A stretch of DNA of 64,000 bases from Parapedobacter koreensis (GCF_900109365.1 NZ_FNZR01000007.1:186001-250000); one strand, 5' to 3'; shown: positions 46,570 to 56,406, counted from the stretch's first letter. Program-made: numbers and translations. The notes: generated from the letters alone by a model not told the origin.

Positions 46570-47709
46570 CTACTCGAAATAATTCAGTGTTTTGAACCCG
46601 CCTCGTCTTAGGTACTCTTCTTTACGCATAAGCCTTAGATCAGCATGTACCATATCCTGTATGAGGGCGTTGAGGTCATACTTAGGTTGCCAGCGCAGTT
46701 TGAGCCGGGCTTTGGTAGCGTCCCCCACCAAGAGGTCTACCTCGGTGGGCCTGTAATATTTAGGATCTACTTTTATTACGGTATGCCCAAATTTTATAGC
46801 TGCTGGATCGATATCCAACTGGCGGAGTCGATTTTCATCAACGTCAATGACTACACCCTTCTCACGCTCCCCTTTGCCACTGAACTCCACTTCTATCCCC
46901 ACCTCGGCAAAGCTCATCCGCACAAAATCGCGCACAGTAGTGGTGATACCTGTAGCCACCACATAATCAGTCGGTTCTTCTTGCTGAAGCATCAGCCACA
47001 TGGCTTCTACATAGTCTTTTGCGTGCCCCCAATCACGTTGTGCGTCAAGATTGCCCAAAAAAAGCCTTTGCTGCAACCCAAGCGCAATACGCGCCACAGC
47101 GCGCGTAATCTTGCGCGTCACGAAGGTCTCTCCCCGTACAGGGCTTTCATGGTTGAACAGGATGCCATTACAGGCATATAGACCGTAAGCTTCCCGGTAA
47201 TTGACCGTAATCCAGTAAGCATACAGTTTGGCTACGGCATAGGGACTCCGCGGATAAAACGGCGTCCGTTCGCTTTGGGGTACTTCTTGTACCAATCCGT
47301 ACAATTCTGAAGTGGCAGCTTGGTAAAATCGGCATTTGCGCCCAAGTCCAAGTAAACGAACGGCCTCCAATATACGGAGCGCCCCCAGCCCATCTGCATT
47401 GGCGGTATATTCTGGTGTATCAAAACTTACTTTTACATGACTTTGCGCGGCCAAATTGTAAATCTCATCCGGCTGGGTCTCCTGGACAATCCTAATCAAA
47501 TTGGTCGCATCTGTAAGGTCGCCATAGTGTAGGGTAAAACGCTTATCGGACTCATGGGGATCTTGGTATAAGTGGTCAATCCGATCCGTATTAAACAACG
47601 AGCTCCGCCGTTTTAGCCCATGCACATGGTACCCTTTTTTTAGCAGGAATTCGGCCAGGTATGCACCGTCTTGCCCAGTTATACCGGTTATGAGCGCTGT
47701 TTTTGGCAT
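46570..47709 (-). CDS. gmd: GDP-mannose 4,6-dehydratase
   Basis: The 379-residue SDR-type enzyme turns GDP-mannose into GDP-4-keto-6-deoxymannose, a precursor of GDP-fucose, GDP-rhamnose and others. The start [22 protein letters not shown] is the family N-terminus; an upstream TTG is less likely. The Rossmann glycines are at 9-15. The SELYG and [10 protein letters not shown] (YxxxK) segments and the GDP-binding GETFVTRKI part are present. It lies 5 bases after rfbA, which is unusual because RfbA makes dTDP-glucose. No fcl/GDP-fucose synthase gene follows. Confidence 0.95.
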   Translation of the reverse strand: MPKTALITGITGQDGAYLAEFLLKKGYHVHGLKRRSSLFNTDRIDHLYQDPHESDKRFTLHYGDLTDATNLIRIVQETQPDEIYNLAAQSHVKVSFDTPEYTANADGLGALRILEAVRLLGLGRKCRFYQAATSELYGLVQEVPQSERTPFYPRSPYAVAKLYAYWITVNYREAYGLYACNGILFNHESPVRGETFVTRKITRAVARIALGLQQRLFLGNLDAQRDWGHAKDYVEAMWLMLQQEEPTDYVVATGITTTVRDFVRMSFAEVGIEVEFSGKGEREKGVVIDVDENRLRQLDIDPAAIKFGHTVIKVDPKYYRPTEVDLLVGDATKARLKLRWQPKYDLNALIQDMVHADLRLMRKEEYLRRGGFKTLNYFE

Positions 47710-47714
47710 TATGG

Positions 47715-48587
47715 TCAACTGTTTTTTTTCAATACCGATTTCAAAAGGTATTGTCCGTACCCACTTTTCAGTAATGGCTGTGCAATGGCCTCAAGCTGCT
47801 GTCCATCAATGAAATCCATGCGGTAAGCCACTTCTTCAATACACCCAATCTTTAGCCCTTGCCGCTCTTCAATCACCTGCACAAATTGGCCTGCCTGCAT
47901 GAGGGAGGTAAATGTCCCGGTGTCCAACCACGCTGTGCCCCGGCTGAATACACCTACTTTCAACCGTCCTTGTTCAAGATAAACCTTGTTGACATCGGTA
48001 ATTTCATATTCACCACGTGCTGATGGCTGGATACTTTGGGCGATTTCAACCACCGAATTGTCGTAAAAATACAAGCCGGGAACCGCATAATTAGATTTGG
48101 GATGGGTGGGCTTTTCTTCAATGGAAACCACATTCCGTTGTTCGTCAAACTCGACCACACCGTAGCGCTCGGGATCGGATACGGGATAGGCAAATACCAC
48201 GCCTCCTTCGGGATCTGCGCTTTGCTGCAATAAACGTGACAAACCCTCCCCATGAAAAATATTATCGCCCAGTATCAATGCCACCTTATCATTTCCCACA
48301 AATTGCTCGCCTATCACAAAGGCCTGAGCCAGCCCATTGGGAACCTCCTGCACCGCATAGGAAAACGAACAGCCCAGCTGCGATCCATCTCCCAATAACT
48401 TGCGAAAAGCGGGCAAATCGTGGGGTGTGGAAATAATCAGCACTTCACGGATACCCGACAGCATCAACGTGGATAAGGGGTAATAGATCATTGGCTTGTC
48501 ATATACAGGCATCAACTGCTTGCTTACCGCCAATGTCAACGGGTGCAACCGCGTACCGGAGCCCCCAGCCAAAATAATACCTTTCAC
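47715..48587 (-). CDS. rfbA: glucose-1-phosphate thymidylyltransferase
   Basis: The 290-residue enzyme makes dTDP-glucose from dTTP and glucose-1-phosphate, the first step to dTDP-rhamnose. The nucleotidyltransferase signature is [13 protein letters not shown] at 6-18, and the segments [20 protein letters not shown] and [12 protein letters not shown] are present. Translation starts at a GTG (48587), as no ATG is available. The rfbBCD partners are absent from the window. It is co-transcribed with gmd. Confidence 0.95.
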   Translation of the reverse strand: MKGIILAGGSGTRLHPLTLAVSKQLMPVYDKPMIYYPLSTLMLSGIREVLIISTPHDLPAFRKLLGDGSQLGCSFSYAVQEVPNGLAQAFVIGEQFVGNDKVALILGDNIFHGEGLSRLLQQSADPEGGVVFAYPVSDPERYGVVEFDEQRNVVSIEEKPTHPKSNYAVPGLYFYDNSVVEIAQSIQPSARGEYEITDVNKVYLEQGRLKVGVFSRGTAWLDTGTFTSLMQAGQFVQVIEERQGLKIGCIEEVAYRMDFIDGQQLEAIAQPLLKSGYGQYLLKSVLKKNS

Positions 48588-48607
48588 TATTTTATTACGA
48601 TTAACAT

Positions 48608-48642
48608 AAAAAAAGACCTCATAGACTGGCGCGCTATGAGGT
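48608..48642 (-). terminator. intrinsic terminator after the DUF2911 gene
   Basis: Arms CCTCATAG and CTATGAGG (48617-48641) with a 9-base loop are followed on the minus strand by TCTTTTTTT. It separates the DUF2911 gene from rfbA. Confidence 0.88.
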
Positions 48643-48664
48643 TAAATTTATCAATAATACGAAA

Positions 48665-49189
48665 TCAGTTTGCGGCCTTCACGGTAAAAGGCACGCTCCA
48701 ATTTCCCCATAACAAGGTGACAACACCTGCTTTATCAGTGGTAATGGTAAACTGCTCTTTCGAATCATTGCTGCTCGTCGGGGTGGCTGTCACCTGTAGG
48801 ATATCCTCCGACTCATCATATTGCGTACCCCACTGATCCCACTTTTTATTGAAAATAAGGGTCATGTTTTCTTGACCGGGAATGGAATTAAGGCCGTATT
48901 TCCCTGCGGGCAATGACTGCCCTTGAATCAGGACATCTTTGTCTACTTCAAACGTAGTGGTTTCGTTGGCTCCTGTACGCCATCTTTTACCCAATGGCAC
49001 AAACTTTTCGCTACCCAGTTGACGCCCATTAAGTGACGGCTTACTATAGTGGATTTCGATAGTTACACCATCATTCGTGGTTACTTTAACACTGTCTGGC
49101 GGACTTGCCCGCTGGCTTTTGTCTTGCTGGGCGAAAGAAGACACTGACAGGGTCGCTACAAATAGCAGCGCTAATACACATGCTTTCAT
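48665..49189 (-). CDS. DUF2911 domain-containing secreted protein
   Basis: The 174-residue protein has a signal peptide (KACVLALLFVATLSVSSFAQ). The mature part carries the DUF2911 pattern: VTIEIHYSKPSLNGRQLG, then PLGKRWRTGANETTTFEVDKD, then LPAGKYGLNSIPG and the middle IFNKKWDQWGTQYDESED. The function of the family is unknown. It is likely periplasmic. A terminator follows, so it is transcribed alone or with the upstream lipocalin-like gene. Confidence 0.92.
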   Translation of the reverse strand: MKACVLALLFVATLSVSSFAQQDKSQRASPPDSVKVTTNDGVTIEIHYSKPSLNGRQLGSEKFVPLGKRWRTGANETTTFEVDKDVLIQGQSLPAGKYGLNSIPGQENMTLIFNKKWDQWGTQYDESEDILQVTATPTSSNDSKEQFTITTDKAGVVTLLWGNWSVPFTVKAAN

Positions 49190-49256
49190 ACATTACAAAT
49201 TAATAGGTTTACAATCATTATATTCTTAACAATACGATGCGCTAAACGTGTAATTA

Positions 49257-49778
49257 TTAAAACCGTTCGAAATTAAATATCAAATACCCTGTTTTGCCCT
49301 CCAAATCCACCGGCATCCGCAAGGTAAGCTGCTGCTCATCCGCATAAGTCAAATCCAGCCGGTAGCCGGCGGTCACGTTACTCGGTTTGTCTCCGGGATA
49401 AATCTTTTTAAACTGAAATTGAGGCTCACCACCCTCCTTTCCGGGATTATAAATCGACCAAACGATATTACGTACAGCACCAGGGGCACAAAGTTTTCCT
49501 TCCGCATCAAACGTAATGCTTCCCTTACCATTGTTCGGCAAATTCCAGATACTGCCAATAAAACATTCTGCCGGAGCCTCCTCAAAAATAGTCTTAACAG
49601 AAAAGGCTGCCGAGAAATTCTCTTTATCTACCGAATGTAACACCCATTGTCCTTTCACGCCGCCGCGCCAAGCAGAAGCAGAGGGTGACCCTCCCGTCGT
49701 GCCCTGCTGTGAAGAGCATGATATCAAGAAAAAGGAGCCATATAATACTGCGGTAAACAGAAATGATAATCGCTTCAT
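49257..49778 (-). CDS. lipocalin-like lipoprotein
   Basis: The 173-residue protein has a lipoprotein signal (LYGSFFLISC, Cys21). A beta-rich domain follows with WRGGVKGQWVLHSVDKENF and a ...CFIGSIWNLPNNGKGSITFD segment, reminiscent of Bacteroidota lipocalin-like proteins. The GxW near the start (KGQW) is typical. The ligand is unknown. It is upstream of the DUF2911 gene on the same strand, 67 bases apart. Confidence 0.8.
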   Translation of the reverse strand: MKRLSFLFTAVLYGSFFLISCSSQQGTTGGSPSASAWRGGVKGQWVLHSVDKENFSAAFSVKTIFEEAPAECFIGSIWNLPNNGKGSITFDAEGKLCAPGAVRNIVWSIYNPGKEGGEPQFQFKKIYPGDKPSNVTAGYRLDLTYADEQQLTLRMPVDLEGKTGYLIFNFERF

Positions 49779-49899
49779 AGTATTTAAAAGAAATTGTAAA
49801 GATAATAGATTCCTGCTATAAAATGTTTGTTTTTTTACGTGTAGTGTGGAATATTCCTGTATGTTTGTCTTTTTAAGGCATTAAGAAATAATAATTTGT

Positions 49900-50232
49900 A
49901 TGACGTCTTCCAAAAACCATACCATCAGCAAATTTATTGCTAAGCTGCTGGTACGGTTGTTCATTTTATTGCTGCTATTTGCATTTGCGCCTGTAATCCT
50001 TGAACAAGAAACCATTAGGCCACTGGGCCAAACATTTGTATATATTGAGAATAAATGGGCTTTTATATTTCCCGGATTACTTTTCCTGAGCTTTCTCGTT
50101 TTACTCATCATCACGCTCCGCAGCCGTTATCAGAAGACCGACCTTAATTGGATGCTGTCCCTCAATGCGTTTTTACTGATCATCTATGTGATTATGCTAT
50201 ATGCCCGGCTTTACCCCCTCATCTTCGGCTGA
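49900..50232 (+). CDS. small membrane protein of unknown function
   Basis: The 110-residue protein has three likely helices (LLVRLFILLLLFAFAPVIL, WAFIFPGLLFLSFLVLLIITL, AFLLIIYVIMLYARLYPLIF) and short loops. No family was recognised. It is 58 bases before the LPG-synthase-TM gene, on the same strand, so it may be co-transcribed. The ATG at 49900 is the only good start. Confidence 0.7.
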   Translation: MTSSKNHTISKFIAKLLVRLFILLLLFAFAPVILEQETIRPLGQTFVYIENKWAFIFPGLLFLSFLVLLIITLRSRYQKTDLNWMLSLNAFLLIIYVIMLYARLYPLIFG

Positions 50233-50290
50233 GGCAGGATTATGAAGTCATTACCTTTTTTTACCTTTGGGGTTTATCAACTACGTATAT

Positions 50291-51208
50291 ATGGCTCAGA
50301 AAAAAATTTGGCGTGCGGCCAAGACAGTGCTCAAAATTGTGGTCACAACCGGGGCGTTGTATTGGGTGTTCAACAAAGTGGAGCCAAAGGATCTGAAAGA
50401 GGCATTACTCGCATCCAATCCCCTATTTTTGGCACTGGCCTTTATTGCATACACCTGTTCGATTGTAATCGCTTCCTCCCGGCTCAATGGCTTTTTCAGC
50501 AATATGGGGCTGGAGCTGTCCGAACGCTATAATTTCAAGCTCTACCTTTTGGGTTTATTCTATAACTTATTCCTGCCCGGCGGCGTGGGCGGCGATGGTT
50601 ACAAAATCTTTTTTCTGCGGCGCAAATTCAAGGTCAAGGGCCGTCATCTTTTATCAGCGGTTTTTTTCGACCGCCTGAGTGGTCTCTGGGCTTTATGCTT
50701 GATAACTTCGGCATTGGTCATCTTTATACCTCGCCTGGAAATTCCTAATGAAATCCCCATCGTAGCCGTTGCACTCGGCACAATAGCTTATTATGCCGTA
50801 CTCCGCCGGTATTTCACCGTCTATAGCCGTCATTTTATCAAGACCCATATCAAGGCGCTGGGCACACAGTCTATGCAGGTAGTATGTGCCATTTTCCTGT
50901 TATATGCGCTGGGTTTTGAAGGCAAGTTTTCCCCATACTTATTTATGTTCCTGCTTTCATCATTGGTAGCCGTGGTTCCATTCACCGTAGGTGGACTTGG
51001 TGCACGCGAAATGGTGAATGTCTATGGGGCCCAGTATTTTGAACTAAACGAGCATTTGGCATTGTTGATTAGCTTGCTTTTTTATTTGACATCTGCGGCT
51101 TTAGCGGCTTTAGGCGCTTACTTCATCTTCCGCCCGCAAAAATTGGGCGAAGAAAGGCTACCCACCACGGAAGAAGCGGAAATGGGCAATGACGACGAAA
51201 ATAATTAA
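50291..51208 (+). CDS. lysylphosphatidylglycerol synthase TM-domain (UPF0104-like) membrane protein
   Basis: The 305-residue protein from the ATG at 50291 has seven to eight helices in the LPG-synthase transmembrane (UPF0104) arrangement. Typical segments are YNFKLYLLGLFYNLFLPGGVGGDGYK and FTVGGLGAREMVNVYG. In MprF the same domain flips lysyl-phosphatidylglycerol. Here no synthase domain follows, so lipid flipping or support of a glycosyltransferase is inferred. The end is 11 bases before the SDR gene. Confidence 0.88.
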   Translation: MAQKKIWRAAKTVLKIVVTTGALYWVFNKVEPKDLKEALLASNPLFLALAFIAYTCSIVIASSRLNGFFSNMGLELSERYNFKLYLLGLFYNLFLPGGVGGDGYKIFFLRRKFKVKGRHLLSAVFFDRLSGLWALCLITSALVIFIPRLEIPNEIPIVAVALGTIAYYAVLRRYFTVYSRHFIKTHIKALGTQSMQVVCAIFLLYALGFEGKFSPYLFMFLLSSLVAVVPFTVGGLGAREMVNVYGAQYFELNEHLALLISLLFYLTSAALAALGAYFIFRPQKLGEERLPTTEEAEMGNDDENN

Positions 51209-51219
51209 AAATTACAGCC

Positions 51220-51921
51220 ATGGCAACTATCGTTATTACCGGAGCAAGTGGCGGCATTGGATTTGAAACCGCCTTGAGCCTGGCCACAGCAGGGCACCGC
51301 ATCATTGCGATAGCGCGCTCGCAAAGTGGCTTGCACAAATTGGCCGAAGCTACCCGCCATCATGCTCAATCCACCATACACACCCTTCTTTTTGACATTG
51401 GACAGGGTGATTATGAGCATGTCTTGCTGCCTTTTGTAAGGGCGCAGCTCGGTCAGGTAGACATCCTGATCAACAATGCGGGCGCGCTCATCAACAGGCC
51501 ATTTGAAGAAACTCCAATCGATGCGTTTTCCGATATGTTCCAAAGCAATTTCTTGGGCCATGTCCGCATGATCCAGCATGTGTTGCCGTTCATGCATCCG
51601 GGTAGCCATATTGTCAATATCGGTAGCATGGGAGGTTTCCAAGGCAGTGTAAAATTCCCGGGCTTAGCTGCTTATTCGGCCAGCAAGGCCGCGTTGCACG
51701 CCCTTACCGAGTGCCTCGCTTTGGAACTCACAGACAAAGCTATTAAAATAAATTGCTTAGCTTTGGGTTCGGCGCAAACAGAAATGCTTCGTAAAGCGTT
51801 TCCACAATACGAATCGCCAGTGACGGCATCGGAGATGGGCGAATATATCGCCCACTTTGCCCTGACTGGCCACCGGCTTTTCAACGGGAAAGTGCTACCC
51901 GTCGCGGTCACCACACCCTGA
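51220..51921 (+). CDS. short-chain dehydrogenase/reductase
   Basis: The 233-residue classical SDR has the cofactor site VITGASGGIGFETA, then NNAGALINR, the catalytic Ser in VNIGSMGG and the YSASK motif. The substrate is not known. It is sandwiched between a lipid-flippase-like gene and a lipoprotein gene, so a lipid or sugar role is possible but not shown. Confidence 0.9.
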   Translation: MATIVITGASGGIGFETALSLATAGHRIIAIARSQSGLHKLAEATRHHAQSTIHTLLFDIGQGDYEHVLLPFVRAQLGQVDILINNAGALINRPFEETPIDAFSDMFQSNFLGHVRMIQHVLPFMHPGSHIVNIGSMGGFQGSVKFPGLAAYSASKAALHALTECLALELTDKAIKINCLALGSAQTEMLRKAFPQYESPVTASEMGEYIAHFALTGHRLFNGKVLPVAVTTP

Positions 51922-51947
51922 ATTAATAAAAAGATAACTAAAACGAG

Positions 51948-52472
51948 ATGAAAACGCCAAATCTACTTCAATTATTCCTGTCGGTATTTAGCATGCTTGT
52001 TGTTTTTTCTTGCCAAAACGAATCACGGGATGACGCTTCGGAAAATACAGTTAGCGATGTAACGACCGAAATCGCGGAAGACAACGCGGCACCACTGCTA
52101 TCCCTACCATACATCGCCGTTTTCGATGAGGCGTCCGAAAAGCTTGGAGCCGAGAAGAACCCGGATTTTGACGCTTCGTTATTGACCATTGAAGCTTTGA
52201 CCCAAGCATTAATCACTAACTATCCAGAGATTACGATAACGGCAAACAACGTCTCCAACGATACCCTTTACCTACAGGTAGCAGACGCACAATACCTCAC
52301 CCAACAAATGGGATCTTCCGGAGCGCAAATGTATTTATTGGAAGCTACGTATGCATATACGGAACTCCCCAACATTAACGCCGTAAACTTCAGCTTCGAA
52401 GAAGGCGACCATGCCATGCCAGGAACGTATACAAGAACGTACTTTGAGCAGCTTCATACACTCCATGAATAA
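51948..52472 (+). CDS. lipoprotein of unknown function (possibly GerMN-like)
   Basis: The 174-residue protein has a lipoprotein signal (FSMLVVFSC, Cys22). An acidic, Asp- and Glu-rich linker (about 25-48) precedes a compact domain. The domain (EALTQALITNYPEIT, NVSNDTLYLQVADAQYL and ATYAYTELPNINAVNF) loosely resembles GerMN domains, but the match is weak. It is 26 bases after the SDR gene. Confidence 0.65.
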   Translation: MKTPNLLQLFLSVFSMLVVFSCQNESRDDASENTVSDVTTEIAEDNAAPLLSLPYIAVFDEASEKLGAEKNPDFDASLLTIEALTQALITNYPEITITANNVSNDTLYLQVADAQYLTQQMGSSGAQMYLLEATYAYTELPNINAVNFSFEEGDHAMPGTYTRTYFEQLHTLHE

Positions 52473-52559
52473 CAGCTTCCGATCGCACGACTATATTTGG
52501 TAATCGTTGTTTAAATAATATCTTTGCAGCTGAGACCAGTTGGTTATCCCGTATTGCTA

Positions 52560-53297
52560 ATGAGAAAGTTTTTTGGTTATATCCTTTCCCCCATTTTTTA
52601 TTTGCTTTTTGGCGTCATCATTACCGTATTCCATCCGATCCAATGGCTCTGTCTGAAGCTTGGAGGGTATCAGGCCCACAAAAAGTGCGTAGATACGCTC
52701 AACTGCTGCTTGGTTGCGTGCTATTATGTATTGGGCAATACGGTTAGCTTTATAAACAAGCAACAGCTCCCTACAGACAGGCCCATCCTCTTCGTGGCCA
52801 ACCACCAGAGCATGTACGACATCCCCCCCTTGATTTTTTTCCTGCGCAAGTATCATGGCAAATTTATATCCAAGATAGAATTGGCCAAGGGTATCCCCAG
52901 TATTTCCTTTAACCTCCGCCATGGCGGTGCAGCCAATATTGACCGCAAGGATCCCAAGCAATCCATCGCTGAAATCCTTAAGCTGGCCAATAACATGAAG
53001 GCCAAAAACTGGTCGGCTTTTATTTTTCCTGAAGGCACCCGTGCCAAAACAGGAAAAGTTAAACCTTTTAACGTTGGTGGCATTGCGGTGATATTGAAAA
53101 AAGCCACCAACGTGCTGGTCGTGCCGGTGGCGATCAATCATTCATGGGAAATGGTGCGTTATGGTTTTTTTCCGCTTAACACCTTTACACGGATGTCATG
53201 GGAAGTGCTCACTCCCATTGAGCCCCAAGGACTCAGCGCGGAAGAGGTCGTTGCGCAGACCGAAGCGCGCATCAAGGAAAAGATAGTGCTTAATTGA
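52560..53297 (+). CDS. plsC: 1-acyl-sn-glycerol-3-phosphate acyltransferase
   Basis: The 245-residue membrane-associated acyltransferase makes phosphatidic acid. The HX4D motif is NHQSMYD, and the second motif is FPEGTRA. One or two N-terminal helices (GYILSPIFYLLFGVIITVF) anchor it. The start is the ATG at 52560; a TTG further upstream is less likely. The last 8 bases overlap the end of the convergent glycosyltransferase gene. Confidence 0.93.
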   Translation: MRKFFGYILSPIFYLLFGVIITVFHPIQWLCLKLGGYQAHKKCVDTLNCCLVACYYVLGNTVSFINKQQLPTDRPILFVANHQSMYDIPPLIFFLRKYHGKFISKIELAKGIPSISFNLRHGGAANIDRKDPKQSIAEILKLANNMKAKNWSAFIFPEGTRAKTGKVKPFNVGGIAVILKKATNVLVVPVAINHSWEMVRYGFFPLNTFTRMSWEVLTPIEPQGLSAEEVVAQTEARIKEKIVLN

Positions 53298-54423
53298 CGC
53301 GCCTCCCTTTCCATTGGTATTTACCGATATTGCCAGCAATACCGATATAGGTCATGTATACGATATGTAAAAACGTGAGCAATGGTAAATAGATCAGTAG
53401 GTCTGTACGTTTGGCAAACTTGCCCAGTGGATATAAGAAGAAAAACTCCACAAGCAATTTCAAGGAAATGGCAACCGTGAATGCCGGCCACAATGCGGCA
53501 TTAAAAAACAGTGCGAATATGCCCGTTGACAACAACAAGCTGTTGAACAGCCAAATCGCTACACCCAACACGACAAGCCCTTTGTTTTTATAATGCGTGC
53601 TTTTAGAGGCCCACCGCCTACGTTGATGAATAAATCCACGCAATGTCTTCTTGGCATCTGTATAGACAATAGCGTCCCTTGACTTGCAAAACCCAATCTT
53701 ATCGGGATATTTTGCTGCCACCTTGTGCAAAAACAGTTCATCATCGCCCGAAGCCAGATGGTCGATTCCATTGAAGCCACCCATTTCATGAAACACGTCA
53801 CGACGATAAGCCAGGTTTGCTCCGTTGCAGGTAGACGGCCGTCGATGTCCGATACCAGCTGCCCCAAGCCCGATGAGGTAGAGAAACTCCAACGTCTGTA
53901 GCTCTTCGAAGAAATTCCGTTGTTCTGAATACACCACAGGAGCAGAGACCAGAAAGCTGCTGTTTTGTGCTGCATAGTTCACAACCGTCGATAGCCAACT
54001 CTTGCCCATGCGGCAGTCGGCATCCGTCGTGACGATAAGCTCCCCTGAAGCGACGGCTATAGCTGTGGATATCGCCTTCTTCTTATAAGAATTTACAGGT
54101 TCGGACTCATTTAATTTCAGCAACTTGACACCCTGATCGGCAAACGATCGCACGATAGCTGATGTGTTGTCGGTAGAATGGTCATCCACAACGATGATTT
54201 CCCGCAGTTCTGCGGGGAAATCCTGCGCCAGTATATCCGAAAGCGTACGTCCGATATTGGCTTCTTCATTCCTTGCAGCTATCAACACACTGACCTTTAT
54301 ATTTGGAATACTCCGTTTTGAAAAAAATGGCAAAGCCGACCACCCGACCCGCATATAACATACCAATATTGCGTATATTCCCGTAAATGCCGCCAAGAGA
54401 ACATTAATTAGCTGTGTCGCCAA
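53290..54423 (-). CDS. family 2 glycosyltransferase with membrane helices
   Basis: The 377-residue protein has an N-terminal helix (about 5-25) and a GT-A domain: VSVLIAARNEEANIGRTL, VVDDHSTDNTSA, TTDADCRMG and QRRRWASKS. Three or four C-terminal helices (about 285-370) follow. The sugar donor and acceptor are unknown, though polyprenyl- or lipid-linked glycosylation is likely for this layout. The start appears to be a TTG overlapping the upstream membrane-protein gene by 20 bases; a TTG nine codons later is possible. The end overlaps plsC by 8 bases in convergent orientation. Confidence 0.9.
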   Translation of the reverse strand: MATQLINVLLAAFTGIYAILVCYMRVGWSALPFFSKRSIPNIKVSVLIAARNEEANIGRTLSDILAQDFPAELREIIVVDDHSTDNTSAIVRSFADQGVKLLKLNESEPVNSYKKKAISTAIAVASGELIVTTDADCRMGKSWLSTVVNYAAQNSSFLVSAPVVYSEQRNFFEELQTLEFLYLIGLGAAGIGHRRPSTCNGANLAYRRDVFHEMGGFNGIDHLASGDDELFLHKVAAKYPDKIGFCKSRDAIVYTDAKKTLRGFIHQRRRWASKSTHYKNKGLVVLGVAIWLFNSLLLSTGIFALFFNAALWPAFTVAISLKLLVEFFFLYPLGKFAKRTDLLIYLPLLTFLHIVYMTYIGIAGNIGKYQWKGRRVN

Positions 54424-55378
54424 AGAAATTAATTTTTAAAACAAAGACCGAACCCAAAATAGCGGGCAATATAAGGTTTATAAACCAAATGCAAGAAGCT
54501 ATTGCCATTACTGCAATATCCTGATCGGTAATGTGTGCATACAAATAGCTCGCTGTAATACTCCGGACACCGAAATCGAAGAGATCGAGCGTAGGCAACG
54601 CCGACTGCACAAAAAACAGGATAAATATCATCAGCAACATGGGCAGAAATTCGATGCTCGGAATAATGACGAGCATCAGTATGCAATACTGTGAGGTGAA
54701 AATCACGAACCTTGCCAATGAATTGAGAAAGACCACCGTCAATTCACGACGGCTGTAACGGGTCAGGATTTCAAAAAAACGGTGAAACTTGCGGAGGAAT
54801 CCAACCCGTTTGATCCAGCTATTAATCAATTTTACATTGAAATAAAGCACAAGGAAAAAACCGGCATATAACATCGCCAATAACCATATGGCGATACCTG
54901 AAGCAACGCTGACATCGAAAAAACGATTGACAAACCAAGCAATACTAAGCGATCCCGCTACACTCGTCAGTACCAGCTGAGCCAATGCGCCTATCCCCAT
55001 GGCTACCACACCGAAAATACGCTTACGCGGCTGGAGAAACATAACCCTTCCTCCATATTCACCGATTCGGTTGGGCGTGAAAACCGCCCACGTCAACCCG
55101 CAAAAGACCGACTGAACGGATGTCCATAGGCTTATCCGCTCGATATACCGGCAAAGGTATCGCCATTTAACCGCTTCCAAGAACCAGTTGGCAAACATCA
55201 ATACGACCACTACAGATAGTGTAGTTGCGACGGTGTGGGTTCCAAGGTCACGCATCAACCGCCCAAACTCGCGCAAATTTTGGTGATTATTGAGTTTCCG
55301 ATACAGTACCCACGCCACCAAAAGCAAAATAGCAGCCTTGAGTACCACACCTAATATCTTCTTCGTCCTGTTGCTCAA
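54404..55378 (-). CDS. lysylphosphatidylglycerol synthase TM-domain (UPF0104-like) membrane protein, second copy
   Basis: The 324-residue protein has about eight helices of the LPG-synthase TM type (TKKILGVVLKAAILLLVAWVL, FANWFLEAVKWRYLCRYIE, TPNRIGEYGGRVMFL). It differs clearly from the copy at 50291. It starts at TTG (55378) or GTG (55348). Its end overlaps the GT2 start by 20 bases, so the two products are likely made in fixed proportion. A flippase or partner role in glycolipid synthesis is inferred. Confidence 0.85.
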   Translation of the reverse strand: MSNRTKKILGVVLKAAILLLVAWVLYRKLNNHQNLREFGRLMRDLGTHTVATTLSVVVVLMFANWFLEAVKWRYLCRYIERISLWTSVQSVFCGLTWAVFTPNRIGEYGGRVMFLQPRKRIFGVVAMGIGALAQLVLTSVAGSLSIAWFVNRFFDVSVASGIAIWLLAMLYAGFFLVLYFNVKLINSWIKRVGFLRKFHRFFEILTRYSRRELTVVFLNSLARFVIFTSQYCILMLVIIPSIEFLPMLLMIFILFFVQSALPTLDLFDFGVRSITASYLYAHITDQDIAVMAIASCIWFINLILPAILGSVFVLKINFFGDTAN

Positions 55379-55552
55379 ACCCGATGATTTGCGTGCAATG
55401 TTACTAATTTTTAGCGGCCAAACCTATATACCGATTTATGGAATTGTATATAAAACTTCATCCATACGGAAACAGGGGCTTGCTCTCCTGCCGGATAAAA
55501 ACATAACGGCCGTTTTGTTCAGATTTTATTTGTTCATTAATCTCATTTCGTT

Positions 55553-56389
55553 ATGTACTATCCAAAACAAGATATTTTCAGCCAAAATTGGCTGGATATC
55601 ATTTTCGACGGGCGCAATAAGCAATATGGTGCCTATGTATTGCGTCGGGATGCTTCTAAAAATGTCAATCTTGCATTGCTCATCGCATCCAGCATATTTG
55701 TTGTCTCCTTACTTGCGCCGCTTATCAAAAGCAGGTTCTTTCCCAATGCAGCCAGCCTTACGTTGGCCCATCCACTTGATGAAGGATTTGTCGTTGAGCT
55801 GACTCCTCCCCCACCAATTGCCCCAGAAATGCCGGAGCCACCCTCCGCTGCTCTACCAGCGCCCCGTACCAGTCAGGTGCGCATGCCCGTGCCCGTGGTG
55901 GTCAATGCCGATAGGGTCACAGAGGAACCACCGTCAATAGCTGTACTTCAGTTGGCCAACCCGAGTTCTCAAAACGTCGTAGGCAACCCCGATGCTGCTA
56001 TCCACATTGATCTACCTACGGGCAATGGGAAAGCAGATGCAGAAGTGACCGAAAGCGGTGCTAAAGATGATACGCCATTCATATCCGTGGAAATCGAACC
56101 AGAGTTTCCCGGTGGGATGGAAGCGTTTTTGAATTATGTACGGCAAAACTACCGTTATCCACCGCAAGCCGTGGAAAACGGCGTGAAGGGACGGGTCGTC
56201 CTCCAATTCGTTGTAGAACGCGACGGCTCGCTAACCGGTATCACGGTCGTACGCGACCTTAAATTCGGCACCGGTGAGGAAGCCATCAGGCTGCTAAGCG
56301 CTTCGCCAAAATGGAATCCTGGCATCCAGAATGGCCGTCCGGTACGCGTGGTCTATACACTTCCCATCGGGCTGGCTATTGCCCAATGA
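55553..56389 (+). CDS. energy transducer TonB family protein
   Basis: The 278-residue protein has a cytoplasmic start with GRNKQYGAYVLRR, typical of Bacteroidota TonB. One helix (about 42-60) is followed by a proline-rich periplasmic stretch (about 83-115, PPPPIAPEMPEPP). A C-terminal TonB domain (about 185-278) contains PEFPGGMEAFLNYVRQNYRYP and YTLPIGLAI at the end. It transfers proton-motive energy to outer-membrane receptors such as the SusC and GLPGLI-locus proteins. ExbBD genes are not adjacent. A terminator follows. Confidence 0.94.
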   Translation: MYYPKQDIFSQNWLDIIFDGRNKQYGAYVLRRDASKNVNLALLIASSIFVVSLLAPLIKSRFFPNAASLTLAHPLDEGFVVELTPPPPIAPEMPEPPSAALPAPRTSQVRMPVPVVVNADRVTEEPPSIAVLQLANPSSQNVVGNPDAAIHIDLPTGNGKADAEVTESGAKDDTPFISVEIEPEFPGGMEAFLNYVRQNYRYPPQAVENGVKGRVVLQFVVERDGSLTGITVVRDLKFGTGEEAIRLLSASPKWNPGIQNGRPVRVVYTLPIGLAIAQ

Positions 56390-56406
56390 CCTGATAGCAC
56401 CTTAAG

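Noticed and set aside
55391-55552. Promoter of the TonB gene around TTATTTG
   Set aside because: The element does not fit TAnnTTTG and no clear -33 partner is present, so it was not listed.
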